Assembly (NCBI GenBank): GCA_025331445.1
Contig: JAIWNE010000027.1
Location: 1-64,000 of the forward strand
Direction: 5' to 3'
From: Blakeslea trispora
Taxonomy: Eukaryota > Mucoromycota > Mucoromycetes > Mucorales > Choanephoraceae
Length of the DNA: 64,000 nucleotides
Shown: in pieces, positions 35,518 through 48,006 of the stretch
Numbering within the stretch: the stretch's first letter is position 1
Layout: the number at the start of each line of letters is the position of its first letter
Position numbers and translations under genes: made by a program
Notes under the pieces: model-generated
Database searches by the model: none
Seen by the model: the letters and a program-made list of their open reading frames with translations, nothing else
Told to the model about the DNA's origin: nothing

Positions 35518-36898
35518 CTATCGCTCAAATGGCTTCATTTTAGCTCTTTTTTTCATGTTTCGCTCAACAATCAAATCATCAACGCCTAAAGAGACACCAA
35601 ATTGCCCTTCTTGTTGATACCCATTGCAAAAGTCTTTGGCAGATACAGCACCTTTGTTCTGGACTTTGAGCAGGCTGCAAGCAAGCACACTTTGGTCGCC
35701 ACAAACAATATGTAACGATTGACTTGGTTCATGATACTTGAAGCAACCTGGTGCCAATCCAACCAGACCTTGCACTGGTTCTGAAACAACGTCAAGTCGA
35801 AGGAGTTGCACTACAATGTCCTTGGACTTTTTAGAGTGTGTTTGATAGATGGTGCGCAGAGGATATTGTTCGCCAATAGCACGATTCAACTGCTCAGCTT
35901 GCCAAGCTGATGTGTTTACAAAGTCCATTTCAGACCATGTCTTTTGAACCTTGGGTGCTCGTGTAGCTTGAGTAACATCTTGTGTGACAGCATGCTTCTT
36001 ACGATCCTCTAAATGGATCAGTGTGTCGACCAACAAGCGACTGCCTACCTCAGCCAATCTAGGCTTCAGTGTGCTGTAGACAGGAGGCGAATCAAGAGGC
36101 GTCTTTACTTGAGCTAAAATTCGGCCTGCGTCAAATTCTTTTGGATCTAATTCTTGAATGGTGACACCTGTCTCTTTATCGCCATACAAAATAGCATGCT
36201 GAATAGGTGCTGCACCGCGATATTTGGGTAACAAGGAAGGATGCACATTGACAGCACCATACTTGAATCTATCGATGATGTGTGGCGGTATGAAATAACC
36301 AAAAGAAACAACGACACCCAAATCATATTCTGTCTCAGAGGGTATCTGCCAATCATTTAATGTTTTGACTTGTGGAGGTGTATGAAATACAGAGAGTTGG
36401 TTCATCTCAGCGATGCCTTTTGTCTCGCCTGTTCAAAGAAAAAAATGACATTGGTTTTCGAGTCAATCATTTGCCTGTGATCATGTGTCTGCTGTCATAC
36501 TAACTGGGTGTCAGTTTTTCAAGTTTTCTGCCGGTACGACGATCGGGCGGGCAGACGAGATCCAATGTATTTATGCATGAATTTGTACGTTCTAAATATG
36601 TATTATCTGGATCTATCCTGTATATCTCTATAGAAAAAAAAAACTCGCAATACCTTTCTCATTGATCAATGCCTTTAAATGAGTAGAAGCAAAATCATCT
36701 GTACCGAAAAACAAGATACGTAGTTTGTCATGATGAGTAGAGTATAGGCGTGTCTTTGTCAAACACTACAAGTTTAAATGGATGGAATCGTAAAGTAAAT
36801 GAAAGCATTCAATAAAGATACACAATCATATGAATACAAGTAAGAATAACCTTTATATGAAAAGCATGCTTTTGATGAAACGAAATGTATTTTAACAT
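35518..36898 (-). CDS. FMT1: Mitochondrial methionyl-tRNA formyltransferase
   Basis: Formylates initiator Met-tRNA for mitochondrial translation, using 10-formyl-tetrahydrofolate. Four exons: 36898-36851, 36765-36654, 36591-36505 and 36428-35518 (385 aa), with conserved phases. The N-terminus (LKYISFHQKHAFHIK) is basic and helical, as a mitochondrial presequence. Catalytic-domain marks are LRILFFGTDDFA, VVCPP-like LVCPPDRRTGRKL, VVVSFGYFIPPHII and VNVHPSLLPKYRGAAPIQHA with the catalytic Asn-His, followed by GVTIQELDPKEFDAG. The C-terminal domain runs to KPFER. Length is normal for fungal Fmt1. The start is the first ATG of the exon carrying the presequence. Only 92 nt separate this start from the stop of the next gene upstream. 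Confidence 0.94.
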
Positions 36899-36990
36899 AG
36901 TACAGTTAAAAGAAAAAAAAAGAAAGAAACGAAAAAGAACAAAGCAAAAGAATCTTTTTGAAAAAAAAAACAACATACCGTGACTCCTTT

Positions 36991-38373
36991 TTACACTGCC
37001 CTGATTCGAAAGACACCTTGTGCTTGCTTATCATGGTTATCATAACCTGCAAAGCCTAACTGGCGCATTTCTGACTCTATGGTTGCTCCGACACTACGCA
37101 TCTGATAAATATCGTCCACAAATGCATTTGTGCCTTCAAGAACACATAGATTCATTTCGAATTGTTGTTTGGCAAACGTCTCAAGGCAATGAAAGGATTT
37201 GTCAGATCGAATGTGCATCAAAATACATTTTAGTGTTTGATGGATGGCAGAAAACATGTGATGATAAGTACTCTGATCACATCCACGCAACTTGAGCTCT
37301 TGTAAGCCTTGAAGGAAACGAAGCGTTACATCAAGCCCATCCAAGAGTAGTTCAAAGGTAACCAGATAAGATTCGTCATACTGAAAGAGGTAAAAGAGAA
37401 GCACGAGACGCATAGAATAATAACAGTTGGAGAGATGTATATTTTTGTCTGGTATACTGTCCCACCATGCAGTCATATCTCGTGTGAGGTCATCATAGAT
37501 ATATGGCAATGTATCTTGTTGTATAGATCGAATGTATTTTCGCATGTGTCGCGTCATAACGGCAAAATCAAGCAAGGTGTTATTGGACATCAGACAGCCA
37601 TGTTGTTGATAGGGAAGTGATGAACAATGAGAAAAATTGGATCCGCTGAAACGGCCTTCGTCTTTCCTTGTTGGTAAAGGGAGCTGATCAGGCAAAAGGC
37701 AGTCTTGATTAAATGCAAGAGCCATCCAAGCATCAACGTAGTACCATCTGTACCAACACTGGCGTAGTGCAGGTGAGTCGTGCATGTATGCAATCTTATT
37801 TCTGAGTGTTCCACATGCTAGATGCTGCCATGTTCGGCATTCTAAAGGGAGTCGCAATAGATTAGCTGTATAACTCAAACAAAAATAAGACTGAATGTCC
37901 ACAACAGAAACATCGTCCTCGAAGATGATTTCGTTCAAGTAGTGGCGCGCCTTCTTATAATAGTAGTAAGCAACTTCTTTCTTGAAGCCTTCTGTTCTTT
38001 GATATTTCGCTCTTTTCTTTACACCTTGGTTTTCAGGATTTATGGATGTGATACAAATAGCTGCAATACAATAGAGGATTGTTTGAGGGGTATCATGATG
38101 TAAGAGTTGTATATCAACAGGAGCTATTTTGAAGCTAACACAGCACCAGTGCTGTATGGCTCGGAATAAAAGGTTCTTTACTAAATCGCTGTTAGCCGTC
38201 GAATAATTGATAGACTTGGGCAGAGATGTACTATATGCCATGAAAGCTTGCTTTATGTTGGCTTTTGTCGATTGAACCTTGCGCACACCATTTTCGGGTT
38301 GATGAAGAGCAAGTAGATCACAGAGGTCACTAAAGCTCTGTACAGTATAGGACAATGGATAATTAGAACTCAT
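36991..38373 (-). CDS. Fungal transcription-factor-domain-like protein, no zinc cluster
   Basis: Single exon, 460 aa. The central part resembles the fungal-specific transcription factor (middle homology) domain: a helical protein with FEDDVSVVDIQSYFCLSYTA, RTWQHLACGTLRNKIAYMHD and RRWYYVDAWMALAF-like blocks (seen as YRWYYVDAWMALAFNQDC). These follow the LQAxxLLxxY, AxxLGLHR and RRR-WW pattern. No Zn2Cys6 cluster or other DNA-binding domain is present at the N-terminus, so it may act as a co-regulator or bind DNA through a partner. The start is the ATG at 38373; a longer frame would translate the GA/CT repeat of the leader (38407-38443). Target genes are unknown. Confidence 0.65.
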   Translation of the reverse strand: MSSNYPLSYTVQSFSDLCDLLALHQPENGVRKVQSTKANIKQAFMAYSTSLPKSINYSTANSDLVKNLLFRAIQHWCCVSFKIAPVDIQLLHHDTPQTILYCIAAICITSINPENQGVKKRAKYQRTEGFKKEVAYYYYKKARHYLNEIIFEDDVSVVDIQSYFCLSYTANLLRLPLECRTWQHLACGTLRNKIAYMHDSPALRQCWYRWYYVDAWMALAFNQDCLLPDQLPLPTRKDEGRFSGSNFSHCSSLPYQQHGCLMSNNTLLDFAVMTRHMRKYIRSIQQDTLPYIYDDLTRDMTAWWDSIPDKNIHLSNCYYSMRLVLLFYLFQYDESYLVTFELLLDGLDVTLRFLQGLQELKLRGCDQSTYHHMFSAIHQTLKCILMHIRSDKSFHCLETFAKQQFEMNLCVLEGTNAFVDDIYQMRSVGATIESEMRQLGFAGYDNHDKQAQGVFRIRAV

Positions 38374-38398
38374 GCTTTTGAGGATTTGGACAATAGAA

Positions 38399-38406
<8 letters not shown>

Positions 38407-38443
<37 letters not shown>
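38407..38443. repeat. GA dinucleotide microsatellite in leader/promoter
   Basis: GA repeat of about 18 units lying 34-70 nt upstream of the start codon at 38373; on the coding strand it is a CT tract in the probable 5' leader. Confidence 0.95.
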
Positions 38444-38446
<3 letters not shown>

Positions 38447-39176
38447 AAGCGAAACAATAAAATGAGGGTTTAGGTTTGTTGGTTAATATTGTACAACCAA
38501 AACCATAAAATTCTCAGAGTAATGATAACATTCCTTTTTCTGCAAATCGTTTTACCTGGATAAGCATATGGTCCTACCTTCTGCTTGACTAACAATAACA
38601 ACTTAATTTCAATGGTATAGATACAAAGACGATGTTTCATCTGCGCCCAATATAAAGTCCTCGTATGGATGTCAATATCTGACATAGTAAATCAAACTAT
38701 AGTTGTATCAATTTTAGTGCCCAAAAAAAAGAGGTATAGTAATCAAAGGCAACTGAGTGCTTGCTTTTTTTTTTGCATGCTGTTTGACACGGATGCTTTA
38801 TGGTTTCTTTTTTTTTTTGCCTCAAGGAACAAGAAGATGACTTTATTAAAAAAGATTCTTTAAGGAGATATTTAAGGGCATTTAATAGAAGCACATTTGT
38901 TAATTGGTCTGAGGTGCCAAGTTTGAATAACCGATTCTTTTACAAAAGACAATCAAAAGAACGATCTAATTGAAGCATTTAGTATATCGATTATTGACCT
39001 ATGGGATCCTCTATCAAACCAATTTTACTTGTCCTTTTTCTTTTATTCGCTTCAACATATTTCCCTGTACCATCAACTGCAAGTTAGTTTCTGTTTCCAG
39101 ACGGGTGCATGTAACTCTTTTCAATTACTGCTCTCTGTTTGAACTCCGTCAGGGTGCCTTAATAAATGCCGTTTAG

Positions 39177-39318
39177 ACACCATTTCCAGAAATAGACTTC
39201 ACACACAAAATCATTTCAAGTTGCGCTTTAAACATTTCAGACTGCCACCAACAAAGAACAGCACAAATGTGCACTGTTGAAGAGTAGTTCTCTTTATATA
39301 AGCACACTTGTAATTTAG
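39177..39318 (+). repeat. 142-bp inverted repeat, left arm
   Basis: Base-for-base reverse complement of 40109-40250. The outer end begins ACACCATTTCCAG; the inner end is TTGTAATTTAG. The pair encloses 790 bp, for a 1,074-bp unit. No clear target-site duplication is seen outside (GTTTAG left, ACTTAA right). Confidence 0.92.
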
Positions 39319-40108
39319 GGTTATATTGTCGATAAAAGTCATGAAGATCTTCCAAATAAACGCTATAACAGACCTAGACTATCTTCAAAGTTAAAGTCTC
39401 TCCCATCAATAATTTCTCTTTTCTCATCTTACTCCTAATCACAGAGCAGAACTGTTGGATTGGAAGGTATAGACATCCGTATCATTGGCTGGCAATCAGC
39501 TTTTCAATTAGATTTGAAGCACATATAGGAGCATAACCTATAACAAGATGATGTTCTTTAAATTGCTCATGTCGATCAAGTAACGTTCACAGTGTCCGGA
39601 ATGAAATTAGAGGCAATTCCCATTATCTTTTTCTTTTGCCTTTGATACACCTGTAATCTCTTTTTTTTTCCCTTGAGCTTTGTTAGTTAGGCTATTCTGA
39701 TCTTCATGTCAATGAAACTCATACAAAGATATAGTCCCTCTAATATAATTATTGTTCTATAGCTACACTCAAAAAAAAATGTTTGAAAAAAACACAAGCT
39801 TGTTTCAATTCTTTATGTTCCTTCTCCTTTTTTTTTCGGGAATTACGCATCAAGACAACAAATGATCTGTTCAAAGGGAATACTCAGGAGATCAACCAGA
39901 CACATTCAGCTTGATACGAGAGAAGACTAAGTTCATAGGCTTTCGCCGAGAACATCTTCCCTCTTACGCAGAAGCAATTACCTATTGACTCTAGTCTGAC
40001 AAGATGGGATCATCAAGACTTACAGACTATCTAATGATATCCTGGAGGTAACAATGTCTCCCGAATTCAACCTCTTGTATTTTGCAGGTACGGTACCTTT
40101 CCATGACT

Positions 40109-40250
40109 CTAAATTACAAGTGTGCTTATATAAAGAGAACTACTCTTCAACAGTGCACATTTGTGCTGTTCTTTGTTGGTGGCAGTCTGAAATGTTTAAA
40201 GCGCAACTTGAAATGATTTTGTGTGTGAAGTCTATTTCTGGAAATGGTGT
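40109..40250 (-). repeat. 142-bp inverted repeat, right arm
   Basis: Perfect inverted copy of 39177-39318. It may be the terminal repeat of a non-autonomous DNA transposon or a recent local inverted duplication. The two arms could pair into a long hairpin if transcribed together. Confidence 0.92.
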
Positions 40251-40596
40251 ACTTAAAATAAAATCAAAAAAAAAGAGTCTATCTTCAATTAGTTTTATAT
40301 TAGTAAAAAAAAAAAAGAGCATGTAGAAAATAAGCATGTAGGTACACGTATTTTCATCATATCAACCGTGTTTCTTGCAAACTGATTTTTTTGTCTTGTG
40401 TTTTTATGTAAGGTGAAAGAAAGATTTAGTTTAAGAGTAAACAAGAAAACGTTGTAAAGAAAAAGCAATTACAACCTCGTTACACATAAAACCTACTATT
40501 ATAAACAAACAAAAAAAAAAAGCCTCTTCCTTTTTCTTTCTTTCTTTCTTTACTTTTTTTCTACAAGATATATAGGCAACGCATATATCACAAATT

Positions 40597-41895
40597 ATGG
40601 CACAAAAGTTACGCAATAAATCAGCAGGTCTTCGATTAGATCTGAACACGTCTTTTCCAGTAGACGGCCAGTCAGACGATTCTATTCACACCACGCACTC
40701 GAATGGTACAGGCACCAACAGTAACAACTGGCGTGAGGATATCGCACGTCTTGTTCATGACGAAGACAAATTGGGTGACTTGAAACCAGATGATTTTGAA
40801 AATATTCGCAAGTTAGGTGAAGGAGCAGCAGGCACAGTATGGTTAGTGAAGCACAAAAAGACAGGTCTCACAATGGCCAAGAAGGTAAGGAAAAGTCTCC
40901 CCTTGGTCGTTATGTATCTCGTGCCTTAATTTTGCTTCCAGACAATCACAGTTGATCCAGATCCACAATTACAAAGACAGATTTTGAGAGAGTTGTCGTT
41001 TTTGAAGACATGTGAATCACCTTATATCGTATCATTTTACGGTGCATTTTTGGATGATGGTGAGACAACAATAGCGATATGCATGGAGTACTGTGAAGGT
41101 GGAAGTTTAGAAGATATTTACAAGAAAGCAAATAGTATTGGTGGTGTGATAGGTGAAACAATTCTGGCTAATATTGCAGATGCTGTAAGTCATTCAAAAA
41201 ACCTTGTCTTACAAATCAACTATGTCTCCTATTTTCTTTACTTGACCCCACCTCTCCTTTTTTTTTTCTAAACAGGTATGCAAAGGACTCATCTATTTGC
41301 ATTCACAAAACGTCATTCACAGAGACATAAAGCCAAGCAACATCTTGATGACAAAAAAGGGGCAAATTAAATTATGTGATCTAGGTGTCTCTGGTGAGCT
41401 CATCAATTCTTTAGCAGAAACATTTACGGGTACACAATATTATATGGCAGTAAGTGTTTTCTGTTTTCACCCTCATACAATGTACACCCAAAAAAAAAAG
41501 AAGAAGAAGGAAACTGACCTTTCTCCCTTTAAAAAATGATGTGTGAATAGCCTGAGCGTATCAAAGGTGCTACTTATTCTGTTAGCTCCGACATTTGGTC
41601 TTTAGGCCTTACTATCATTGAAGTAGCGCAGAATCGACCAGCGTTACCTCCACCAGGTCAACCTCACCTGACAATTTTTGAGCTCTTGGAATTTATTGTG
41701 AATCAGCCTATGCCTAGTATAGGAGAAGATCGATCAAGTGAATGTCAAAACTTTGTTGAGACGTGTTTAATCAAAGAGCCTGAAAAGAGACCTACGCCTG
41801 AACAGATGCTAGAACACCCATTCATCAAGTTGCGAGCCGACCCTGAATGCAATATAGAAGGCTGGCTAAAGGAGTTATGGGGATGGTCAGATTAA
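40597..41895 (+). CDS. MAP kinase kinase, Mkk1/2-like
   Basis: Dual-specificity kinase, most like the cell-wall-integrity MAPKKs. Four exons: 40597-40884, 40942-41184, 41276-41449 and 41551-41895 (349 aa), all introns phase 0. The N-terminus has a basic-hydrophobic docking site ([11 protein letters not shown]). Kinase motifs are the Gly loop [14 protein letters not shown] lysine (split at an exon end), [19 protein letters not shown], activation segment [19 protein letters not shown] with S-x-x-x-T sites, and [15 protein letters not shown]. The PPPGQP insert and FIVNQPMP region favour Mkk1/2 over Ste7 or Pbs2. DLG replaces the more common DFG; the aspartate is kept, so activity is expected. 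The first exon is unusually Asn/Thr-rich and short for this class. Confidence 0.9.
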
Positions 41896-44209
41896 TAAAA
41901 ACATCATGCTAGCCACAATGTTGGTTTAAATAAAACAAAGCTTCAAAAAAAGAAAGCGAAAACAAGCCTACAGGTTATGTCTTTGTACACAGAGAAAATA
42001 TGTTCATTTAAATGACATAATCAACACTTTATTCAGTAAAGCCTTGCAAATGTTTATTTAGAATGTTGGTTCCCATTAGACAAACATTAATTTCATGCCG
42101 CCCTGTAAATCGCTTCGGCCTATTTATCCACATTGAAAGAATACGTGGCCCTTTTAATTTTTAACATTAGATGATTCAAGGCAGATCTTTGAATACATCA
42201 ACCCTCTTTTGTTACTTGTCATTTCTCTTAAAGCTGTACTCATCAAAGGCATAATCAACAACCTTTTGGGGTCAACAAGGTATTTGAAATGTGGCTGTGG
42301 TCTGTCTTTCTAGAATAAATCCGATCGTTACGATCGATTTGAGAAGATCTGGTACAACACTTTCCCAAAGAAAGAAAAGCTAAATCAAACCCTCCATATC
42401 ATGCTTTTTTTTTTGTATGTTTTTCTCTTTATAATTTAACCAATGCTAGGTGCTCTTTAGGCATTTGAAATGATGTATATTTTCCTATAGTACAAAGAAA
42501 TAGAAAAAGAGGGAGGGGGTAGTTTGGGCCAATATATCGATATGCATGAGCTTCCGAATCGTATGTTTACCGAAGGTTGATTAGTCAAAATCAAATTCTA
42601 AAGAAAAAAAAAAGGTTATTACTAAGCAATAGATAGTAGCAATATTGGCTACTACTCAAATAGTTGAGATAGTTAAACACATTTAAAATGACCTCGAGTT
42701 AATATGAAAATACTTGAAAGCCTTGATTTAGACAAAGGAGGGAAACAATGCTTTCCTTGCCTTTCTTTCTCTTTGAACAGTATAATATATTTACCATTCA
42801 ATCATTCCATGTGCAAAGTATCTTCCGCCCTGTAATCACTAATGAGTCGATGACCATCCTCAATCATTTCTCAACAGATGCACTAAACTGTAAGATCAAA
42901 TCATCTAAATCTTTTGGTAAGCATTTTGACTTTACAGCACTCAGATAATACATATTAATATTCTTCAATACACTTTTTTTTTTTTTTCATTAATTGACCA
43001 AATTGAATTGTTCTAGGATATTGCCTACTTTCGCTACTTTTCTACACCAAAAAAATAATAACTTTACTATACGCTGTTCCTCATACACGTTGCTTTTGTG
43101 TGCTATTATGATTCAAATACTTTGATTGTCTAAATTGTTTACCATGGTAACCATTGTACTAAGGTACTTGATCCCCCCCCCTCCCCTGTTTTGTGCTCGC
43201 AACTAGGCTATTTTCTCTTTTGTTTTTTGGCGTTTAAAGACGAAACAAAAAAAAGTCAACTATGTATTACTTTCAACTTCTAGATGTCTATATTCCAACA
43301 CTAAAAAAAACACACTATTGCTTGAAGCTCACAAATGCTATCTATAAAGCAAAACAACGAACCAGCCGTCTTTTCTGTATAGACTTGAAGGTAATCCATT
43401 GTGCTTACCAAGTCTTCTTTTGAATGGTTCTGAATAGAATCGAATATTTTATTTTTTCTAACGCATACATTAAGGAGACGATAAAGAGGTGGCACTAAAC
43501 CCAAAAAAGGAAGGTAAAAGGTGTATTCATTTGCGTCTAAATAAAAAGGGAATCACTAAGGGGCAAAAAAAAAAAAGAGCCTTTTGATTCTTTCTCTCTC
43601 TCTCTCTTTTCTTTTTTTTTCTCGATTCATACATATTCTAGTAAACTCAACCAATTATACCCTATTGTTGTATCACAAACCAATTTAATACCACCTTTAT
43701 ACTTTAACTATGTATTTAATTCTCTAGGCTTTTATTAGTTCTTGAACAAATCGAATAAAGTACTATACGAGTAACATCTCAATTGCCCTAGCTGAGACTA
43801 TGTTACACGCATACTACTTGTTTACAAGCAATCATAAAGAAATAGTGTCAATCGTCAGATCTTCTTTGTGGGTCAATTCTCAGCTTAAAATGACAATGAA
43901 ATGATGAAGATCCGATTCTGGAAGGGGTGAGAGTAGAAACTCATTTTTTTTAGTTACCGAAAGATTTAGAGAAATTCTTTAGCTTATTTTATCCATATGA
44001 AAATTCGACAAGTTCCAAAAATAGAAATTTTGTTAAATCGCACGATCGGGAAATGGATTCGACTTGGTTGATCGTGACAATTATAAAATTTGAATAATTT
44101 TTTTTTTTTTTATATATTCTTCTGTTTTCTTTTTCTCTTCTTTTGCGTTTCTTTATTTGATTATTTGCATGAAATCTTTTTTTAGACAAATGAAAATTTA
44201 GATAACATA
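41896..44209. other. 2.3-kb intergenic region, no gene seen
   Basis: Contains the MAPKK 3' UTR, a C-run at about 43172-43184, several A/T homopolymers and the T-rich leader of the HSF-type gene (44098-44150). Short frames (for example 42748-42948) have no recognisable features. Confidence 0.5.
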
Positions 44210-45902
44210 ATGACTGAACAAGGTAAAAATTAAAAAAGCAATGTTTTTTCCTTTATAAACAATAACCCTTTTTCTTTCTTTAGACCTTCAAGAATCTCAT
44301 TACCATTACACCGCACAAGAATCAGGCACACCACAAACAAATCATGACGGTGCTGCCGTTAGAACACAGGCTGCTTTTGTCAATAAATTATACAAGTAAA
44401 GAAGCCCAATTCCCCTTGTTGGATTTCTTGCCAATGAATAACTTACATTTGCTTGTTTAGAATGTTGGAAGATACTTCAATACAGAATCTTATTTCATGG
44501 TCAGAAAAAGGCGATTTGTTCAGTGTGTCTAATCCCACTTCATTTTCGAGATTTGTTCTACCACAGTATTTCAAGCATAACAATTGGCAGAGTTTCGTTC
44601 GTCAATTAAACAGTAAGATCGCTTTCATGATTATTATTTTGGGCAAATTTAGCTTTAAACTAACGGCACGATAAATTCATTGTTATTTAGTGTACGGCTT
44701 TCATAAAGTAAACGACATGATTCATTCTAATCTTACTTCTGATAATCAAACATGGGAGTTTAAACATCCTCATTTCAAACGAGGAGAGATTGAAGACTTG
44801 CAACATATCAAACGAAAAAGTGCAAAGCCTAGTACGACCAGCTTACCTTCCCGTATACCCAACTACGTACGACAGCAAGGCAATAATGATGATGATCTCT
44901 ATGGGCCAATGTATAAACATGTTCTGCACATTGAGGAACGACTTCAATATGTTACAAAGTCTCATGAAGTGTTGAAGAAAGAAACAAATTTACTTAGAGG
45001 ATTACTTAAACATCAACAAGACACGATTAGCGAATTTGCCTCTCTGTTGAGTGAAATATTAGTCGATGAAGGTAAAGTAAGCTATTGAGCTGTCTATGTG
45101 AATACCAGCATATATAATTTCAAACAAGAACAATCAGCTTACATTTACTTTTTTTTTTTTTTTGCTTGCTTAGCCAACACAAGAGCTCATCATAGTAAAC
45201 GAGAGTTAATATTGAGTCGATTAAATGAGCTACAGACAACTTATATCAACGACAATGGTAGCCAATCATCCTCTACTGCATCAGCATCTTCTCCTCATCA
45301 ACAGAGAGCTTATATCACGAATGATTCATATCAACAACAACAACAACAACAACAACAAGCGCCAAAGTATTATACGATAGAAAAAGCAGTTTTACCAGCT
45401 ACCTCAAGTACGCCTCCATCATTACAACAACATCCTTCATCACGTCACTCCCATTCACCATCACAACCAACCTCATCTCCATCACAACGTTTCGACCCAT
45501 TTATACACTCGTCTTTTCCACCTTCAAGTACTGCGCGCTACTCTGCTCAGCCCTCTTCTGGATCCTCTTCTTCTTCTTCCCCTCCAGCTAATACAGGTAA
45601 AATTTCTCTCTTAATTTTTCTTTACACTATGTAAAATCTATATGAATTAGTGTATTAAATGTTGTTGTTTGATTCAATAGTATCCAAAAACAAACGATTG
45701 GGATTTGGCAAAGAATCTCATCTATTGAATCCTGAACCTCACCTATCGCAGTATAACAGAGAATTTAGACCATCCCCAACTGGTAAATTATTTTAAAAGC
45801 AAGCCATTTTTTAAAAAAAAAAAAACTTTAAAATTAACCTTTTTTTTCTATATGTCATTAGATTCTAACGAAATCAATGTGAAGAAGCAAAGACTAGAAT
45901 AA
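44210..45902 (+). CDS. Heat-shock-factor-type transcription factor
   Basis: DNA-binding regulator of the HSF family. Seven exons: 44210-44222, 44284-44395, 44461-44612, 44691-45071, 45174-45596, 45681-45782 and 45862-45902 (407 aa), phases consistent throughout. The DNA-binding domain (about residues 34-140) is clear: AAFVNKLYKMLED, LISWSEKGDLFSVSNPTSFS, LPQYFKHNNWQSFVRQLNMY and GFHKVND, then TWEFKHPHFKRGE. It is interrupted by introns inside the fold, including one just before the MYGFHK strand. A coiled-coil/leucine-repeat region follows (ERLQYVTKSHEVLKKETNLLRGLL), for trimerisation. The rest is low-complexity Ser/Pro/Gln, with a run of nine Gln encoded by a CAA repeat. It could be Hsf1-type or an Sfl1/Skn7-type relative; no response-regulator receiver domain is present, which argues against Skn7. 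Confidence 0.9.
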
Positions 45903-48006
45903 GAAACAATTGGGACTCTTTTTTGCTGTCCATCCAAAAGAAATGGACTTTATGTATATATATTATATCAAAATGGACTTACTTTCCTCCTCCCCTTCAT
46001 ATTATATTTATTGTTTTCTGTAATTTATAGCTTTACTATAATGCGTTCTTCTATTACCATCCTCTTTTTTTATATACGCCAAATAGTATAATTTCGCTAG
46101 AACTATCCTTTCCATGCTTCGTCAATATGTCAATATGTTATAAAAAAAAGAACAATTTACAAATCAACTTATTTGTAAACACATGCTCACAAAGCCAGCT
46201 TCAGTTTACTGTGAACATATAACATTTACTTGTTAAACTCTAGTTGACTCTTTTTCTATATATTTTTTTGCACGTTTACAAGTATACACAAGTTTGGTTT
46301 CTTTAGACCGTTTCTCTCATCTTACAGAGAAATATTAGAGCTAATTACCATAAAGACCTGTTTTATTTTTCTTTCGAAAAAAAAGGGAGTCATTCTATAC
46401 TAAAAAGGAAAAAACAACCGAATGCTTGGGATATCGTTATTTAACTAAAAATAAGAAAATCCAAAAAAATTCTCGATCTTCTTGCGGTTGTTCTGAAACA
46501 CCGCAAAATACATCAGCATCGAGCGAATCGATTTGTATTGCATGTTACACATTAGTTACAGGGACAGAACCCAGAAGCTGGTGTAACCATCGAACTTTTA
46601 TTCTCGCTTCTTTTCTTTTCTTTCACTTTACCCGTTTTACAGTGCTAATGGTCCCAAATGGCGGATTTAGAAAATTAATGGTCGTAAATTAAAATAAAAA
46701 AGAAAATAAGTCATTAAGCGTGAAAAGCATTATCCAATCAGCAGTTCTCAGAATATTCAGTGAGCGTAAACAAAATTTTCTCAAAAAGCTTATTTTACAA
46801 TGGCTAATAGAAATGTTTGAACTCAACAGACTTTTTTTTTTTTTATTACAATTCAGAAATGCTCGAAAAAAGCAGCAAGAGTTTCTTTCTTGGGACAACT
46901 GTTGTATCTTTGATCACTCAAACATCAAAAGCCTTTAAGGCTGTGGTCAGTCGGCTATTCTCAAAATGACTAAGAATGTAACAAAGTGCATTCGACCAAG
47001 AGCTTTGTCCTTTACTGTAGGATTCACTGAGAAAATCTCTTTTTTTTTTGTAGAATTGGTAGATGTCATTATAATATCTCTCAAAAAAAATTGCATCTTG
47101 CCTTATTACATGCTCTTGACCAAAAAAAAAAAAAAAATCTGCTAGGTGAACATCAGCGAGTCTCACCATCACGTCCCAAACGCTAGATGATTCTGCATAC
47201 CAATCAAAAGTTACAGTGACCCTTTCCTTTTTTTCAGAACTGGCTTTTGTCTGGTTTAACAAGGACTGAAGAGGGTGCTTCCTTTTGGTAATATATTAAA
47301 GCTGATGGTCTTTTTTTTTTTTGAAAAAGAAAAAGACACATTCAAGTTTTTTTTTTATTTATTTCCATGGCATATTTAGAGACTGGTAATGTTTTAACTC
47401 AGATTTGTTAGCTCGAGAAAACGAGCCTAAAACTTTTGTCAAGCATCTATTGTTCTGATGATTTATTTGTATAGCTATGCAAAGAAAGAAGAGTAAAGCT
47501 ACAGCATCCTTAAAAATATGAGTCCAATCTTGTTCTTTAAAAATGAAGGCTAAAAACATACGGCTGTACAAATCTTTGTGCCCATCCCTTGACCCAATTA
47601 GCAAACTTCCCAAGCAATTTTCATGAGTATTTGTTGCCTCTGCAAAGTCAAAAGTGCAAGCTTATATTGTATCGCTAATGATATTGAAAAGAGTAGATCA
47701 GACGCATCATTTCTTATCTATTTTCAGTAAATAGCTAGGCACTATGAAACCATACGCCAAGTACCTCGATGGCGTTTCTTTTTTTTTATCTGGAATAACA
47801 ATTGTCCTTGATCGGAAGTTCATGTTCCTTTGAGAAACTGTATTACAGAAGAAAGAATTCGCTTCCTAAATTCAAGGTTGCACTGTTTACGTGGATCGAG
47901 ATTTGTTGTGATTGCTGTTTTAAGCTTATTTTTGTGTGTCCTTTATATACTTTGATTGTTGCTATATACACCTTTTGCCAAAATGATGTTACAGAAAAGA
48001 AATTGA

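Larger units (their letters stand above)
38374..40596. other. 2.2-kb intergenic region with a large inverted repeat
   Basis: Divergent promoter region of the transcription-factor-like gene and the MAPKK gene. It holds a GA microsatellite and the 142-bp inverted repeat pair described separately. The two identical translated frames seen in opposite directions are just the two repeat arms. No intact gene seen. Confidence 0.55.

Noticed and set aside
38374..38457. N-terminal Ser-Leu repeat extension of the transcription-factor-like protein
   Set aside because: It is only the translation of the GA/CT microsatellite in the leader; the ATG at 38373 is preferred.
44210..45902. Skn7-type response regulator identity for the HSF-type gene
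   Set aside because: No receiver domain is encoded after the DNA-binding and coiled-coil regions.
46426..46692. 88-aa plus-strand frame with Cys-rich start
   Set aside because: No ATG-led leader, hydrophobic AT-driven end, no motif.
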